DNA of 64,000 nt from Paralichthys olivaceus (taxonomy: Eukaryota; Chordata; Actinopteri; Pleuronectiformes; Paralichthyidae), in assembly GCF_024713975.1 (NCBI RefSeq), contig NC_091100.1, positions 18,372,001-18,436,000 of the forward strand. The letters are read 5' to 3'. Position numbers and translations under genes: made by a program. Below, in pieces: positions 18,006-28,868 of the stretch. Position 1 is the stretch's first letter. Every line of letters starts with the position of its first letter. The notes under the pieces are model-generated. The model made no database searches and was not told the DNA's origin. It saw nothing but the letters and a program-made list of their open reading frames with translations.

Positions 18006-20245
18006 CTATTCAGACAAATTGAAGCCAAACCAAAGTGAGCGGGGCTCAGATTCAGTGGAATCACTGCAGGTTCTGTAGTAAACAACTGAGACAGTGCTCA
18101 AACCGCTGTCTGTCACTTTGATCATAGCATTCCTCAGTGCTGCGGGTGCATCGGTGTCTTTTCTGAGACAGCCATCACCGGCTCTTTGTGATATCATGGT
18201 GCTGAGGACATTTGCAGCTGAATGTCTTGACTCTGTAGCACCTCTGGAGCAGATGCTTTCACTGATATGAAGTGGTGCGCTGTACTTGACCTCTGCGTAC
18301 ACAGAAGTTGAAGGATCCTGTTTTGGGTGGTGAGCACCAGAGTTCTTCTCAGATAATCCCATCATCGACCACACTTCTTTTTCAGTGTCATTGTTCTCAT
18401 TGTCGAACTGTTGAAAAGTGAAAAGAGATAAATCTGCATGTCATTGTGTGTTTGACTGTGGGCTGAATGTAATTTAAAAAAAATAAGACAGGTGACTCTC
18501 TCCCTGTCTAAATCTCTTTAAGATAATGAAGAAGTGTATTTCCTAAAAAGTTAAGTTATTGCATTAATTCCTGTATCACTGACAATAATTGTCTGAGCTG
18601 TGGTTTTAAATTGTTTAATGATGAATAAAGAACCATGTGGTGAAAGTGAATTTGGAAAACCCCCTCCACATGTCGACCGTGTTTAATTTGCTGTCAGCAT
18701 TATCATCATGCGTCTCTGTAGAAAGAAGGTTGTTAGGCCGTGTGGAGACATATTGACGTGTTATCAACTCTCTGTCTCATACCTCTCCTTCATCTGCACT
18801 GACGAAGTCTCTGCGTTTCCTGAATCTTGTTGCCAGCAGCAGTGACACACTGAGCGTGGCGATGCTCCCAACAGTAGCGTACAGCACCATGTCTGGCCAA
18901 AGGCGAAAAGTGTCTCAATCATTTTTTGTTTGCGTCACAAGTTACACCAAATGATCAGATAGAAACTCACCTAGGCCGGTGTTCTGTTCTCCTGCAGACA
19001 ATGACTTAGTAGGACCTGGTCCGTTTGTAGAAAATGCAAGATGTGCTGCATTTGTAGTAAATGCTTCACCTATAGTTGATTGTGAAAAGTCACCATCAGG
19101 GTCGTGTGTTCTTCCTGAAAGAAACAAATAAAACAGACAGAGTGATGTTTATCTTCTTCCTTGTCTCGTTTCTGTTATAGTGTCTCACTTCTTGTCTGTT
19201 GCAAAAAAGAGAAGATCAGTACGTAACACAAGCTGTCATGAAATGTCGATCACATTTTGTGAAAAGGAAATGGAATAAAAAGGTTAAAGTGATAAAGTGA
19301 CGACAAATGACGACGTCATAAAAATAGTTTCTGTGCAGCGTGGACTGAACTCACCCTTCATTACTGTGAGGACGACTTTGTTGAACGTGTCCTTAAGAAC
19401 TCTATCTATTCCACAAAAGTAGGTTCCTGTGTCGTCCTCTGTCAGATGAGAGATGGTCACAGAGAACGTGTTTCCTTTGTCTTCGATACTGTATCTGCTC
19501 TTACTCTCATCATCGCTTCTTATTAGGACGTCTTTATCCTTACAAGGATCCTTGCAGAAATATTTGATGTTTCCCTCTGCATTAGTTTGAGAGCATGGAA
19601 TTGTGACGTCTCCCCCCAGATCTCCTGTTACAGATGTAGCTTCAGTCTCCCAAAATCCTGCACAAGACACAGAGACAGCAACAAAAGTCCATTCAGCCTT
19701 CAACAACTATTTCCTATAAACTCTCATGTCAATAGATTCACTCCTGTAAAGCAGTGGTCCCCATTAACAATCCCTATGTGGAAGTTGTTGACAGAGTTTT
19801 CTTTAATGTGAGTATTTCCAGAAGTCCTCATAGGCAGATGTATGCAGTATTTCCCAAAACATCAAAAACCTGGAAAAATAACCTGAAATTTATGTTATAT
19901 ATTTTATAGTATTTAACCCTGTCACTGTTTTTGCGGTTAGTTAAGCTGATTTAGAGGTGCACCCACTGTTTTATCTAAACAGCTCTCAACAGCAACTACA
20001 AATCTCAAAGTTTCCTCCCAGCTTCGTCAAAACAGTTTAAAAGACAACAGACTTCATAGATGAGGCTGAAAATCAACAGCGAGGCAACAGGAAGTGTCAT
20101 TTTTAAAATTAGAAATGTGAGAATGAAAAGTTGTGAGTGTGTTCACTGAAACAAAGACACAGAACACAAACTCAAATGAGTCAATATCAGGAAACTTACC
20201 TCCCACAAGAATCAGAATGAGGAAAACCTTGTCCATTCTCCTCAT
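18006..20245 (-). CDS. chimeric CD300/pIgR-like receptor R4 (R2 ectodomain, R6 tail)
   Basis: About 334 aa. Exons (minus): 20200-20245 (signal), 19355-19657 (Ig), 18971-19114 (fused stalk exon), 18783-18892 (transmembrane, MVLYATVGSIATLSVSLLLA), 18006-18407 (tail, TAG stop). Phases agree throughout. The signal, Ig and first part of the stalk are R2-like; the end of the stalk, membrane and tail are R6-like. The stalk reads RTHDPDGDFSQST...GPTKSLSAG, then EQNTGLG. The junction lies at TCTGCA, shared by both parents. The fused exon kept R2's acceptor and R6's donor and lost R2's donor and R6's acceptor. The tail has SVYAEV (ITIM pattern) and VVYY. Relative to R2 the Ig domain has S-to-P, H-to-Q, N-to-D and I-to-M changes. 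No stop or splice-site loss is visible, so it looks functional. Confidence 0.85.
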
Positions 20246-20761
20246 ACGTCTTTGTCACTTTCCCTTTGCCTTTTACTGATCTCTGGTTTCATGTCTTTGT
20301 AGCTGTGTTTCCTCTTTGCTGTTGCACCACCTATGTTTCAGTAGCTTCCTCTGTTTTAACCTCACTCTGAAACCACTTAGAAGATGTGAGTAGCACCTCG
20401 AACTACCCTCCCATCCTTGTCTCACTGGGAATATAATAGGACAGTGAATAACACATTCATGTAATATAACTTGATTTATTTGGGGAAAATGTATCTCATA
20501 TCTAATTTTCCTCTCTTCCATTTCATCTAAAAGAAAGAAAGCACAACATTACAATGAATTTTGAATTTATAATTGTTCATAAACAGTATAGGTTCATTCA
20601 AAACTTATAAAACATGGGCGTTTTGGTCACCAATCATACTATTATTAAAACTCTATTAGCACCAAGGTATCTCAGAAAGTAGGAAGTTACAACTGGTGGT
20701 TTAAGGTGCTGTGTAAAGTTTTAGTAATAAAAGACCCGAATTGTAAATAAACTGAGGGGTA

Positions 20762-21784
20762 TCAACAGTTCATCTGCGTGGGTCCCTCTTTGGGACCACA
20801 AAGCTTGTGATAAACATGATCCTCCAACTGGCTGAGATCCAGATGTTGGTACTGGCAGACATGTCCTCGTACATCCACATCATAATATTCACTGAGAGTG
20901 ACAGCGGACTCCCGGTGATTTGGCGTTAGGTGGGAGCAGAGGTCAGGAGGTGGGGGTGATGGAGCTGAAAGAGCAGCACGGTCCAAAGGTGAACAGGTGC
21001 AGCTGGGTTCAGGTTCAGTTCCTACACCAGGCGTCATTGTCTCATAGTCATTCGATGTCTGTGAAGGGAACAGAAACACATCCTGTATAAGAGATCAAAC
21101 TATTATCTCCATGAGATTGTGTGTTTGCAAGGTAATGTGGTGTCTTTAACAGGCCAAAAAGACTAAAATAACTTTCACACATGAAATTATCAAGACATTC
21201 ACCAGAGGAACTGTACGTGTGAACTCAAATGACCAAATCCACTGGACTGGACCAGATGAACAGCTCTTCATTCTAAGTTTGTGTAAAGTCTGATTGAGCC
21301 CCTGGCTGCAGACGTTTCTGTCACAGACTGACCTCTTCGTTCTGGGGTGGGCCTGATCTCTGGTGTTTGACAGCGTGCAGGAGACACAGTGTAAACAGAC
21401 ACACAAACAGTATGGCTGCCACACACATCGCCGCAGTCAGCAACAGTGACATGTTGAGCTCTGCAGGAAAGAACGACATGTCCAATTACCTCGAAGAAGA
21501 TTTACACACTTTAGATTTGAGTAATATCAACGCAAATGGCACACACACACAAATATTGTCCATTGGGACGTCTGTGGGAAAGTTGGATACTTCATTTATT
21601 AAGTGCAAAGACAAAAAAAAAGTATTTATGTTGTTTATTTATTTATAATATGTATTTACACACAAACAAGCTTCATAAACATATTTTAACAGGAATAGAA
21701 AGTTCAAAAAAGAGGAAGATGACCCTGACTTAGTTCTCATTTACGGTATGAATGGCCTGACATTTATACCCTGCAGGTTGACAG

Positions 21785-21832
<48 letters not shown>

Positions 21833-21841
21833 CTCTATCTC

Positions 21842-21877
<36 letters not shown>

Positions 21878-22390
21878 CACATGGCTGTACCTTGAGAGAC
21901 GTTCAGGTGTATGGCACTGATATGATCCGGGTGTAAGCTGACGTCCACCCCGCACCAGTATGTCCCACTGTCCTCTGGGACAAGTCTGTCCACTTTGACC
22001 AGGAAGAAGGCCGCAGTGGTGTTGTCGTACAGGGAGAAGCGTCCATTTGTTTCCCACTCGTTGTGTTGATCCGTGTGTATCAGGTGATTGTCATTGTCGT
22101 CCATACGGCAGAGGTACTTGGCGTTGCTCCACCAGCTCTGTGGGTATTCACATTTGAAGTAAAACGTCTGACCCTCCTCACCGGTCACGGCTGTGGTTCT
22201 GACACTGATCAGAGCTGTCAGAATGATAAACTCTGTTAGGTTTGTAGTTAGTTTTTGGTTTGGATCAGTTTGAGTCTGTCACAGCAGCTTAAAAAGTCCT
22301 AATGCATAAAGGAATCAGCTTACCTGGGATTTGTGATGCTGTAAAGATAAGAGTTATAATTGTTGTCCATGAGATCCAGGCTGCTCCCAT
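20762..22390 (-). CDS. CD300/pIgR-like receptor R5, copy of R3 lacking the stalk exon
   Basis: About 271 aa if the lost exon is skipped. Exons (minus): 22324-22390 (signal), 21891-22214 (Ig), 21333-21460 (transmembrane), 20762-21058 (tail). The protein is almost identical to R3. Changes seen include R-to-H in DNDNHLI(H)TDQ and V-to-M in YET(M)TPG. The 42-nt stalk exon is still recognisable at about 21557-21598, but an 11-bp deletion removes its GT donor and its CAG acceptor now reads TAA. Because that exon was phase 1-1, joining Ig to transmembrane keeps the frame: LNVSQ then ELNMSLLLT. The product would be R3 with its 14-residue stalk removed. A pseudogene in the making is an alternative, but no stop is seen. 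Confidence 0.75.
21784..21877. repeat. (TCTA)n microsatellite, short copy
   Basis: About 93 bp, the counterpart in R5 of the ~250-bp array at 15495. The difference accounts for nearly all of the length difference between duplication copies. Confidence 0.93.
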
Positions 22391-24139
22391 CACTCCCAGT
22401 TTACTTACAGATCACGCTGTCACACTCTCTGCTGCTATTGTGTTCAGTGAGGTGCTTTTCATGCCTCTTCCTCTTTTTTAAACAACCTGTCCACACATCA
22501 CACTCAACCTATGAAAGTGAAATTATGAACTTATTGTAACTCGTGTGAGTCAAAAACAACCATCTCATGTCCTCATAAACTATATCCCACACCAGCACAT
22601 CCTGCTTCAGTTAAGGGGATAATGCAAGTTTAGTTTGTTGCATCCTGCAAGGTCGTCACATCTTCTATTATAATTCATCAAGGTAAAATAGAGCTGATCT
22701 AGTCTCGAAGAAGACTCAAAGTTTTTTTAACACACAGTTTACAGTTCATTTGTGTACAGCCCTTTCTCTATCACACACAGGGGTTACTGAGGTGGACACT
22801 TGGGTATGAGGAATGAGGGAGACTGGTATCAAACCACAAGCCCTCCGGTTAGTGGACGACCCGCTCTACCTTCTGAGCCACAGCAGCCCATGATCACAAA
22901 CTAACAGCCGTGACAAGGATCATCACAAGCCTAAGGGATTTTTCAGAACATGCCAGTTCAATGTATTTTACCACTGACCTGCCATGAAGAAACAGAAAAA
23001 AAAGAAATGCATTCACTTTTTCTCAATTGACACTTGACATTAAAATTACTCATCTGTTCCAAATCCTATCGAAACTTTGTTTGGCTATTAATTTCACCAA
23101 TGCACAACAAAATATACTTTGTTATAAATATGTAACTATCATTGTGCGTCTGTATCTTATCATGCATTAATAATATCTGATCTGTAGAACAACAGATTAA
23201 CATTCCACTGACAAGCACATGGGGACTGATATTTAATTGGACCTTGATTTAATATGAATGTGATGAGATGACACGTGTCTGTTGTAGAGGACTGGATGAG
23301 GAAGCTTTGTTCATTTGATCACTTCTTGCCTCTTCTTTCATTACCCTATTTAACAGTTTCTTTGCTGGGATCCATTTCCCACCTCTCTTCTATCAGTTAG
23401 ATTAATATTAATCTCTTCACATTATTCCAACAACACATCCTTTCTTTTCACTTCTTTATGAAGAAGATATCACTGTCCCATGTTAAACACAACGCAATAG
23501 GTTTCACTGTCATGTGGAAATGTGAAATTCTTATTTGGTGACTTTATTCATAAGACAGCTTGGAGTCACCAGAGTCTGAACTTTTAACATAAATACAAAT
23601 CAGCCAAAAATGCGGGCTCAATTATAGTTTATAGTATTTTTGTAATTGATAAATTCATTTTTTTTTATTTCATACACACACAGCATCATCACATACATAT
23701 GAAGAGCATGATACAGAAAATAACAACATAACAAAAACGAATTAAGAAACAAATAAACAAAACAGTGACCGCTGTAAATAACATGATGTCTTTCATGACC
23801 TATTTATAAAGGCTTAAAATGTTCTCATTTACCTCACTGATCTTCTCTCATGTCTCCATGCAAGAAGATAATGGGAGCCACAATTCTTCAAAAACATGCC
23901 CATGACTGTGTTTTTCAGGAGCTCATCCCTCTAAAGTAAAGAGTTTTAATATTTGGTCCACGAACATCTTAAAATATGTATGTGAGCAAAAAAAGTGAGC
24001 TAAGCCATATTATATACCATCAACACAACATACAGACCATGTAGTTGTACATGTGCAGAAGCAGAGTGAGTCGTACAGTTCAGCCGCATAAAAGCTCCAT
24101 AACAACATACAAAACTCACATCTCTGAGATGAACTCAGG
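22391..24139. other. intergenic, R5 to R6 (duplicated)
   Basis: Second copy of the 16258-18005 spacer, with the same SINE-like fragment at 22778-22888. No gene is visible. Confidence 0.6.
22778..22888 (-). repeat. tRNA-derived SINE-like fragment, copy 2
   Basis: Duplicate of the element at 16645-16755, carried along by the segmental duplication and not a separate insertion. Confidence 0.6.
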
Positions 24140-26110
24140 CTATTCAGACAAATTGAAGCCAAACCAAAGTGAGCGGGGCTCAGATTCAGTGGAATCACTG
24201 CAGGTTCTGTAGTAAACAACTGACACAGTGCTCAAACCGCTGTCTGTCACTTTGATCATAGCATTCCTCAGTGCTGCAGGTGCATCGGTGTCTTTTCTGA
24301 GACAGCCATCACCGGCTCTTTGTGATATCATGGTGCTGAGGACATTTGCAGCTGAATGTCTTGACTCTGTAGCACCTCTGGAGCAGATGTTTTCACTGAT
24401 ATGAAGTGGTGCGCTGTACTTGACCTCTGCGTACACAGAAGTTGAAGGATCCTGTTTTGGGTGGTGAGCACCAGAGTTCTTCTCAGATAATCCCATCATC
24501 GACCACACTTCTTTTTCAGTGTCATTGTTCTCATTGTTGAACTGTTGAAAAGTGAATAGAGATAAATCTGCATGTCATTGTGTGTTTGACTGTGGGCTGA
24601 ATGTAATTTTTAAAAAAATAAGACTGGTGACTCTCTCCCTGTCTAAATCTCTTTAAGATAATGAAGAAGTGTATTTCCTAAAAAGTTATGTTATTGCATT
24701 AATTCCTGTATCACTGACAATAATTGTCTGAGCTGTGGTTTTAAATTGTTTAATGATGAATAAAGAACCATGTGGTGAAAGTGACTTTGGAAAACCCCCT
24801 CCACATGTCGACCATGTTTAATTTGCTGTCAGCATTATCATCATGCGTCTCTGTAGAAAGAAGGTTGTTAGGCCGTGTGGAGACATATTGACGTGTTATC
24901 AACTCTCTGTCTCATACCTCTCCTTCATCTGCACTGACGACGTCTCTGCGTTTCCTGAATCTTGTTGCCAGCAGCAGTGACACACTGAGCGTGGCGATGC
25001 TCCCAACAGTAGCGTACAGCACCATGTCTGGCCAAAGGCGAAAAGTGTCTCAATCAATTTTTGTTTGCGTCACAAGTTACACCAAATGATCAGATAGAAA
25101 CTCACCTAGGCCGATGTTCTGTTTTGCAGAAGTGTAGTTTGAGTCTGTAAGACATGATCCAGTATTATTTCATTTAAATTCTGTTTATTATTCATTAATT
25201 AACTTCATATTCACATTAATAATAATATTTACTTGCCATCTGTTATCTGCTTTGTATGGACAGTGGTGTCCATTCCAGATGTGAGATGTGTTGATTTGGG
25301 AATATTCTGATTTGTCCATGTTACAGAAATGTCAGGTGTGACAGTCGTCTTCTTTGTCTTAACTTTATTGGGATCTGCGATGGAAATCAGATTCTTAACT
25401 CAGGTAAACATACAAATACAAGAAGTTTAAACTACTTAACATAACAAGTCAATAGGTTACTGTAAGCTAAACTTACCACATACCACATACAAATTAATAA
25501 TGTGAATATCATGTAAATGTAAGAAACATCCATTCTTCAAAGAGGACAAGCTTAAATGCTCGCATTTGCATTTGACACCTGATGGTGAATGGGGAATGCA
25601 GAGAGAAAAATAAAATCAAGCGCACAAATAAATCCTACTCAAGGTGATAATGATAACATCATGCACTTACTTTCCTTTACATTCAGGATTACTGGAGCAA
25701 ACGTGTCAACACCGGGACGATCCACTCCACACCAGTATTTCCCTGAATCTGGCAGCCTGAGCTTACGGAAGGTCACAATGAAGAATCCGTCCGCCGAGTC
25801 CACCAGAGTTATCCTCCCTGACTCAACCCTTCTACCAGATTGTACAGTAGCCAGTATGTCTTTATTTCCCTTACACGGATTCTTGCAGAAGTATTTATTT
25901 TTTTCTGAGGCAAATTTGTGGGAGCACCTGACTGAGAACTGACCTCCCTCGAAGACCTCTATATTGCCTCCATCTGTCCACATAGCTGCCAAAAATTTAT
26001 TTTGTATCAAGAGTTAAAGCATCTTTAAATTTTGAATAAATAAAAAAATAAGCATTTATAGGAAGATACTTACCATATAAAAGACAAAAGAAGAGAGAAA
26101 TGGTCTTCAT
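24140..26110 (-). CDS. CD300/pIgR-like receptor R6, one Ig domain, ITIM tail
   Basis: About 346 aa. Exons (minus): 26074-26110 (signal, MKTISLFFCLLY), 25671-25985 (V-type Ig), 25237-25374 (Thr-rich stalk), 25106-25144 (39-nt second stalk exon, DSNYTSAKQNIGL), 24918-25027 (transmembrane), 24140-24541 (tail). Phases agree. The Ig has VRCSHK, KYFCKNPCKGNKD (extra cysteine pair) and DSGKYWCGVD. The 138-nt stalk exon ends at a GC donor (GATG then GCAAGT), with no usable in-frame GT site nearby. The tail has SVYAEV and differs from R4 by D-to-N in FNNENN and S-to-N in ISENICS; the membrane exon differs by F-to-V (RDVVSADEGE). R6 is the parent of the 3' half of R4. Confidence 0.8.
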
Positions 26111-27084
26111 TCTGATTGATTACGTACTCTGGAAATTTTCTTCTGTCTCTTGAAAAGTCTACACAGGGATTAATGTTTCCTCTCTACCACTGAACCATTT
26201 TGTGCAAATTAGATCACATATGCACTTAACCATCGGCCCTCTTCCTGTGTGATGAAAATAAATAGCTGCAGGCAACACATCAGCCAAAAGAAGTCCAGAA
26301 GTGCTGCATCATTGCTTGAAGTGGCCCACGTGTGAATGCAGTCTCCCCTGTTCCGTGATACTGTTCCCCAAATTGACAGCAGTGTGTGAGTGATGTATGG
26401 TAGTGCTGCACATGGATGCACTGTGTAAATGTGTGTGTAAGTGGGTGAATGACAAACCTGTACTATAACACCCTTGGAGTGGTCATCAAGACTAGAAAAA
26501 CTAAATAAATACAGACGAAACAAGTGTTATAAGATGTGAGATCATTGCCAACTGCATTTTGGTCATAAAACTTTTAAAGTTCAAGTTCACAGTTCAAAGT
26601 GTTTATTGTTGCACTGTCCCTGTACACTGAAATTATTTCTTTGCCTTCCACTAGGAATACAGTTAAGATTTTTATAGCACAGTAATCTGACTAATAAACT
26701 AGAAAGTGCTGTGTATAGGCGTTAGAGGATGTGTAACCCGCCATCATTTTGTTTTCATGCAGTTGCCTAATCACAGAAACAAAGAAGTCAGTGATGTTGC
26801 ACAATTAAAATATTAAATAACAAGAGCCATATGATAAAGAACAAGAGTGAGAGAGTGTGAAAACACCCATTGGACATGTTACTTCAATATTTCAAAAAGC
26901 CCGTTTCTACTTCTGCATAAACCCGACGCTGCAGTGTATGGTGTGGGAACAGTGTAACATTGTCCACTATGACGAGCTGGTCACCTATGTAAGTACACAG
27001 CACAGTGACACAGACAAAAGCAACTGGTCTGCTCTGTGGCATTGTTGTCCAGTGGCGGAACACACACAGTCACACAGAGATTCA

Positions 27085-27345
27085 CTAAGGAGGTTATCAT
27101 CCCTGTTTGGTGGCTTGTTTGTTTGTCAGGATTACACAAAACCTGCAAAACTGATTTCCATGAAACATGTTGGAAATATAGGCCAAGAAAGATCCAGTAA
27201 AAGTGGGAGATGCAGGACTTTTTTTCACTTAATTTAGAGCACTGATTTCCCAGGGAATAAAACATGGACCGTGATGAAAAAAATTCTGGATAATTTAGGG
27301 GACTGACGAGTGTGTGGATCCAAATAAAAATCTGGATTTCAATTT
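27085..27345 (+). repeat. dispersed teleost repeat, copy b
   Basis: Shares with the other copies the order GGAGGTTATC..., TTGTCAGGATTACACAAAA, GATTTCCATGAAACATGTTGG, CAGGGAATAAAACATGG, GTGATGAAAAAAATTCTGG, TTTAGGGGACTGA and GGATCCAAATAAAAATC. Non-coding. Confidence 0.65.
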
Positions 27346-27955
27346 CATGTCATGTGCCTACACTTCTTTCAGCAGCTGTTCAGAAACAGATAGGGCTAGA
27401 AACCTTTAACTACCACCAATGTGTAGTTGAGATAACGTGGCCTTAGTTATGAGGATTGTTTGAATTCAAAGGGATTGTTGGGCTTTAGTGTCGGTATACC
27501 CTCTGTGGGAGTACTCGGCCCACTCTGGGAAAAGATGGCTTGTCGAGGATGACTGTTCAAAGTCCTTTATTATTATTATCCGCCTCGTCAGGCACACACA
27601 CACATATAATACGGTCTCTCGACCCACACACGTCCACACGTCCAGTGGTCAGAGTGATGTAGATACACAGGATCAAAAGTATTGATGCTCACAATAATGT
27701 ATCCATCACAGAAGTATAAACCAGCCGTAGCCAGGTGAAGCTTTTAGCTGCACTTCCTGTCTTTATGTTGTTGTGCTATTTTCTCATTCACATGAACACA
27801 TTTGTGACTGCAGCAGGAGATTTAGATTTTTTTGTTTAATGTAGAATCAGCATGTGTTCATACAGTAACTCTTTAAGAATAACTGATTCCCTCTCTCCAT
27901 GGAGCTCCTCTCTGTGGCTTATTTACTGTAATACATTAGGAACTTTGAAACTGAC

Positions 27956-28238
27956 TTAAAGGGATAGTTCACCGAAAATTTAATTGAAGCGTTTGAGTCC
28001 ACAAAATAATTCTGGAGTTCCAGGGTTAAACATCTTTGCAGCAGAATTGAAATATAATATAATTATTATGTCTGAAGTCACCATTGACTTCAATTGTATC
28101 AGATTCAGCTGCTACAGTGTTTACTTTTGAGACTCCAGAAGTGTTTTGGGGACTCAAACACTTCACCCAGCCCCCCATTGGCATAGTGGTGAGTAGATAA
28201 TGAGTGAATATTCATTTTTCGGTGAACTATACCTTTAA
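27956..28238. mobile_element. piggyBac-type MITE with TTAA ends
   Basis: A 283-bp non-autonomous DNA element flanked by TTAA on both sides (27956-27959 and 28235-28238). Its ends are inverted: AGGGATAGTTCACCGAAAAT on the left and the complement of TTTTTCGGTGAACTATACCT on the right. There is no transposase frame. The TTAA target site is characteristic of the piggyBac superfamily. A partial relative lies at about 32911-32990. Confidence 0.75.
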
Positions 28239-28480
28239 TCTCATTTTAGAGGATGAACAGCACAGCGGGGATGTCCCTGATGATAATCACTGTAAAAACT
28301 GCAGTATACCACAGAGAATTAACCCCCTTACTAATGTTACAATGTTATGCATCACATACCTGACATGCAAAGGAAGAATTCGCACCCCCACATAAATCTA
28401 TTCAATGTTTGAACTTTATTTGATAAAACACGGAGGAAAGAGTGTGGCGAGGTGTCGGCTCAGAAACAGAATGATCCCGC

Positions 28481-28801
28481 TCAGTCCGCAGTTTGGGGAT
28501 CCAGTGCCTGGTAGACGGCAGCATACTGAGAGGCATCCTGAGCACTGGACTCTGGATCAGGCTGTAAAGACTGCAGCTTTACCATCCCCTGAGTGCAGGC
28601 ACCATCTGCATTTTCCTCACAGTAATCGGCCTGTGAAAAAATCAGAATAACCAGGAAGATAAAGATTGAAATAACTATTAGAGTTATACACCTAATACAA
28701 ATAAATATGGTGAATAACAGAGTGGTTGCTCACCTCACCCTTGTTTGCTTCAGGTCTGCTCTGACCTTCTGACACAGAAAATGAGATTCATTAGCATCTT
28801 G

Positions 28802-28868
<67 letters not shown>

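Larger units (their letters stand above)
12671..18995. repeat. tandem segmental duplication, copy 1 (about 6.3 kb)
   Basis: Runs from the R2 stalk exon, through R2 Ig and signal exons and all of R3, to the R6-type 3' exons of R4. It matches 18996-25130 in the same orientation at about 99% identity. The offset is 6300 bases up to the TCTA array and about 6133 after it, because the array is shorter in copy 2. Confidence 0.93.
18996..25130. repeat. tandem segmental duplication, copy 2 (about 6.1 kb)
   Basis: Contains the R2-derived 5' part of R4, R5 (copy of R3), and the R6 tail, membrane and last stalk exons. It is collinear with copy 1, with few substitutions in introns and exons alike, so the event is recent. 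Copy 2 ends where the R6 stalk exon becomes unlike R4, near 25106-25130. Confidence 0.93.
26111..28480. other. intergenic, R6 to R7
   Basis: Holds a dispersed repeat copy at 27085-27345, a piggyBac-type MITE at 27956-28238 and otherwise AT-rich sequence. Open frames such as that around 26857-27237 overlap the repeat and look fortuitous. Confidence 0.55.

Noticed and set aside
26857-27237. 126-aa plus-strand open frame
   Set aside because: Overlaps the dispersed repeat copy b, has no recognisable domain and no splice context.
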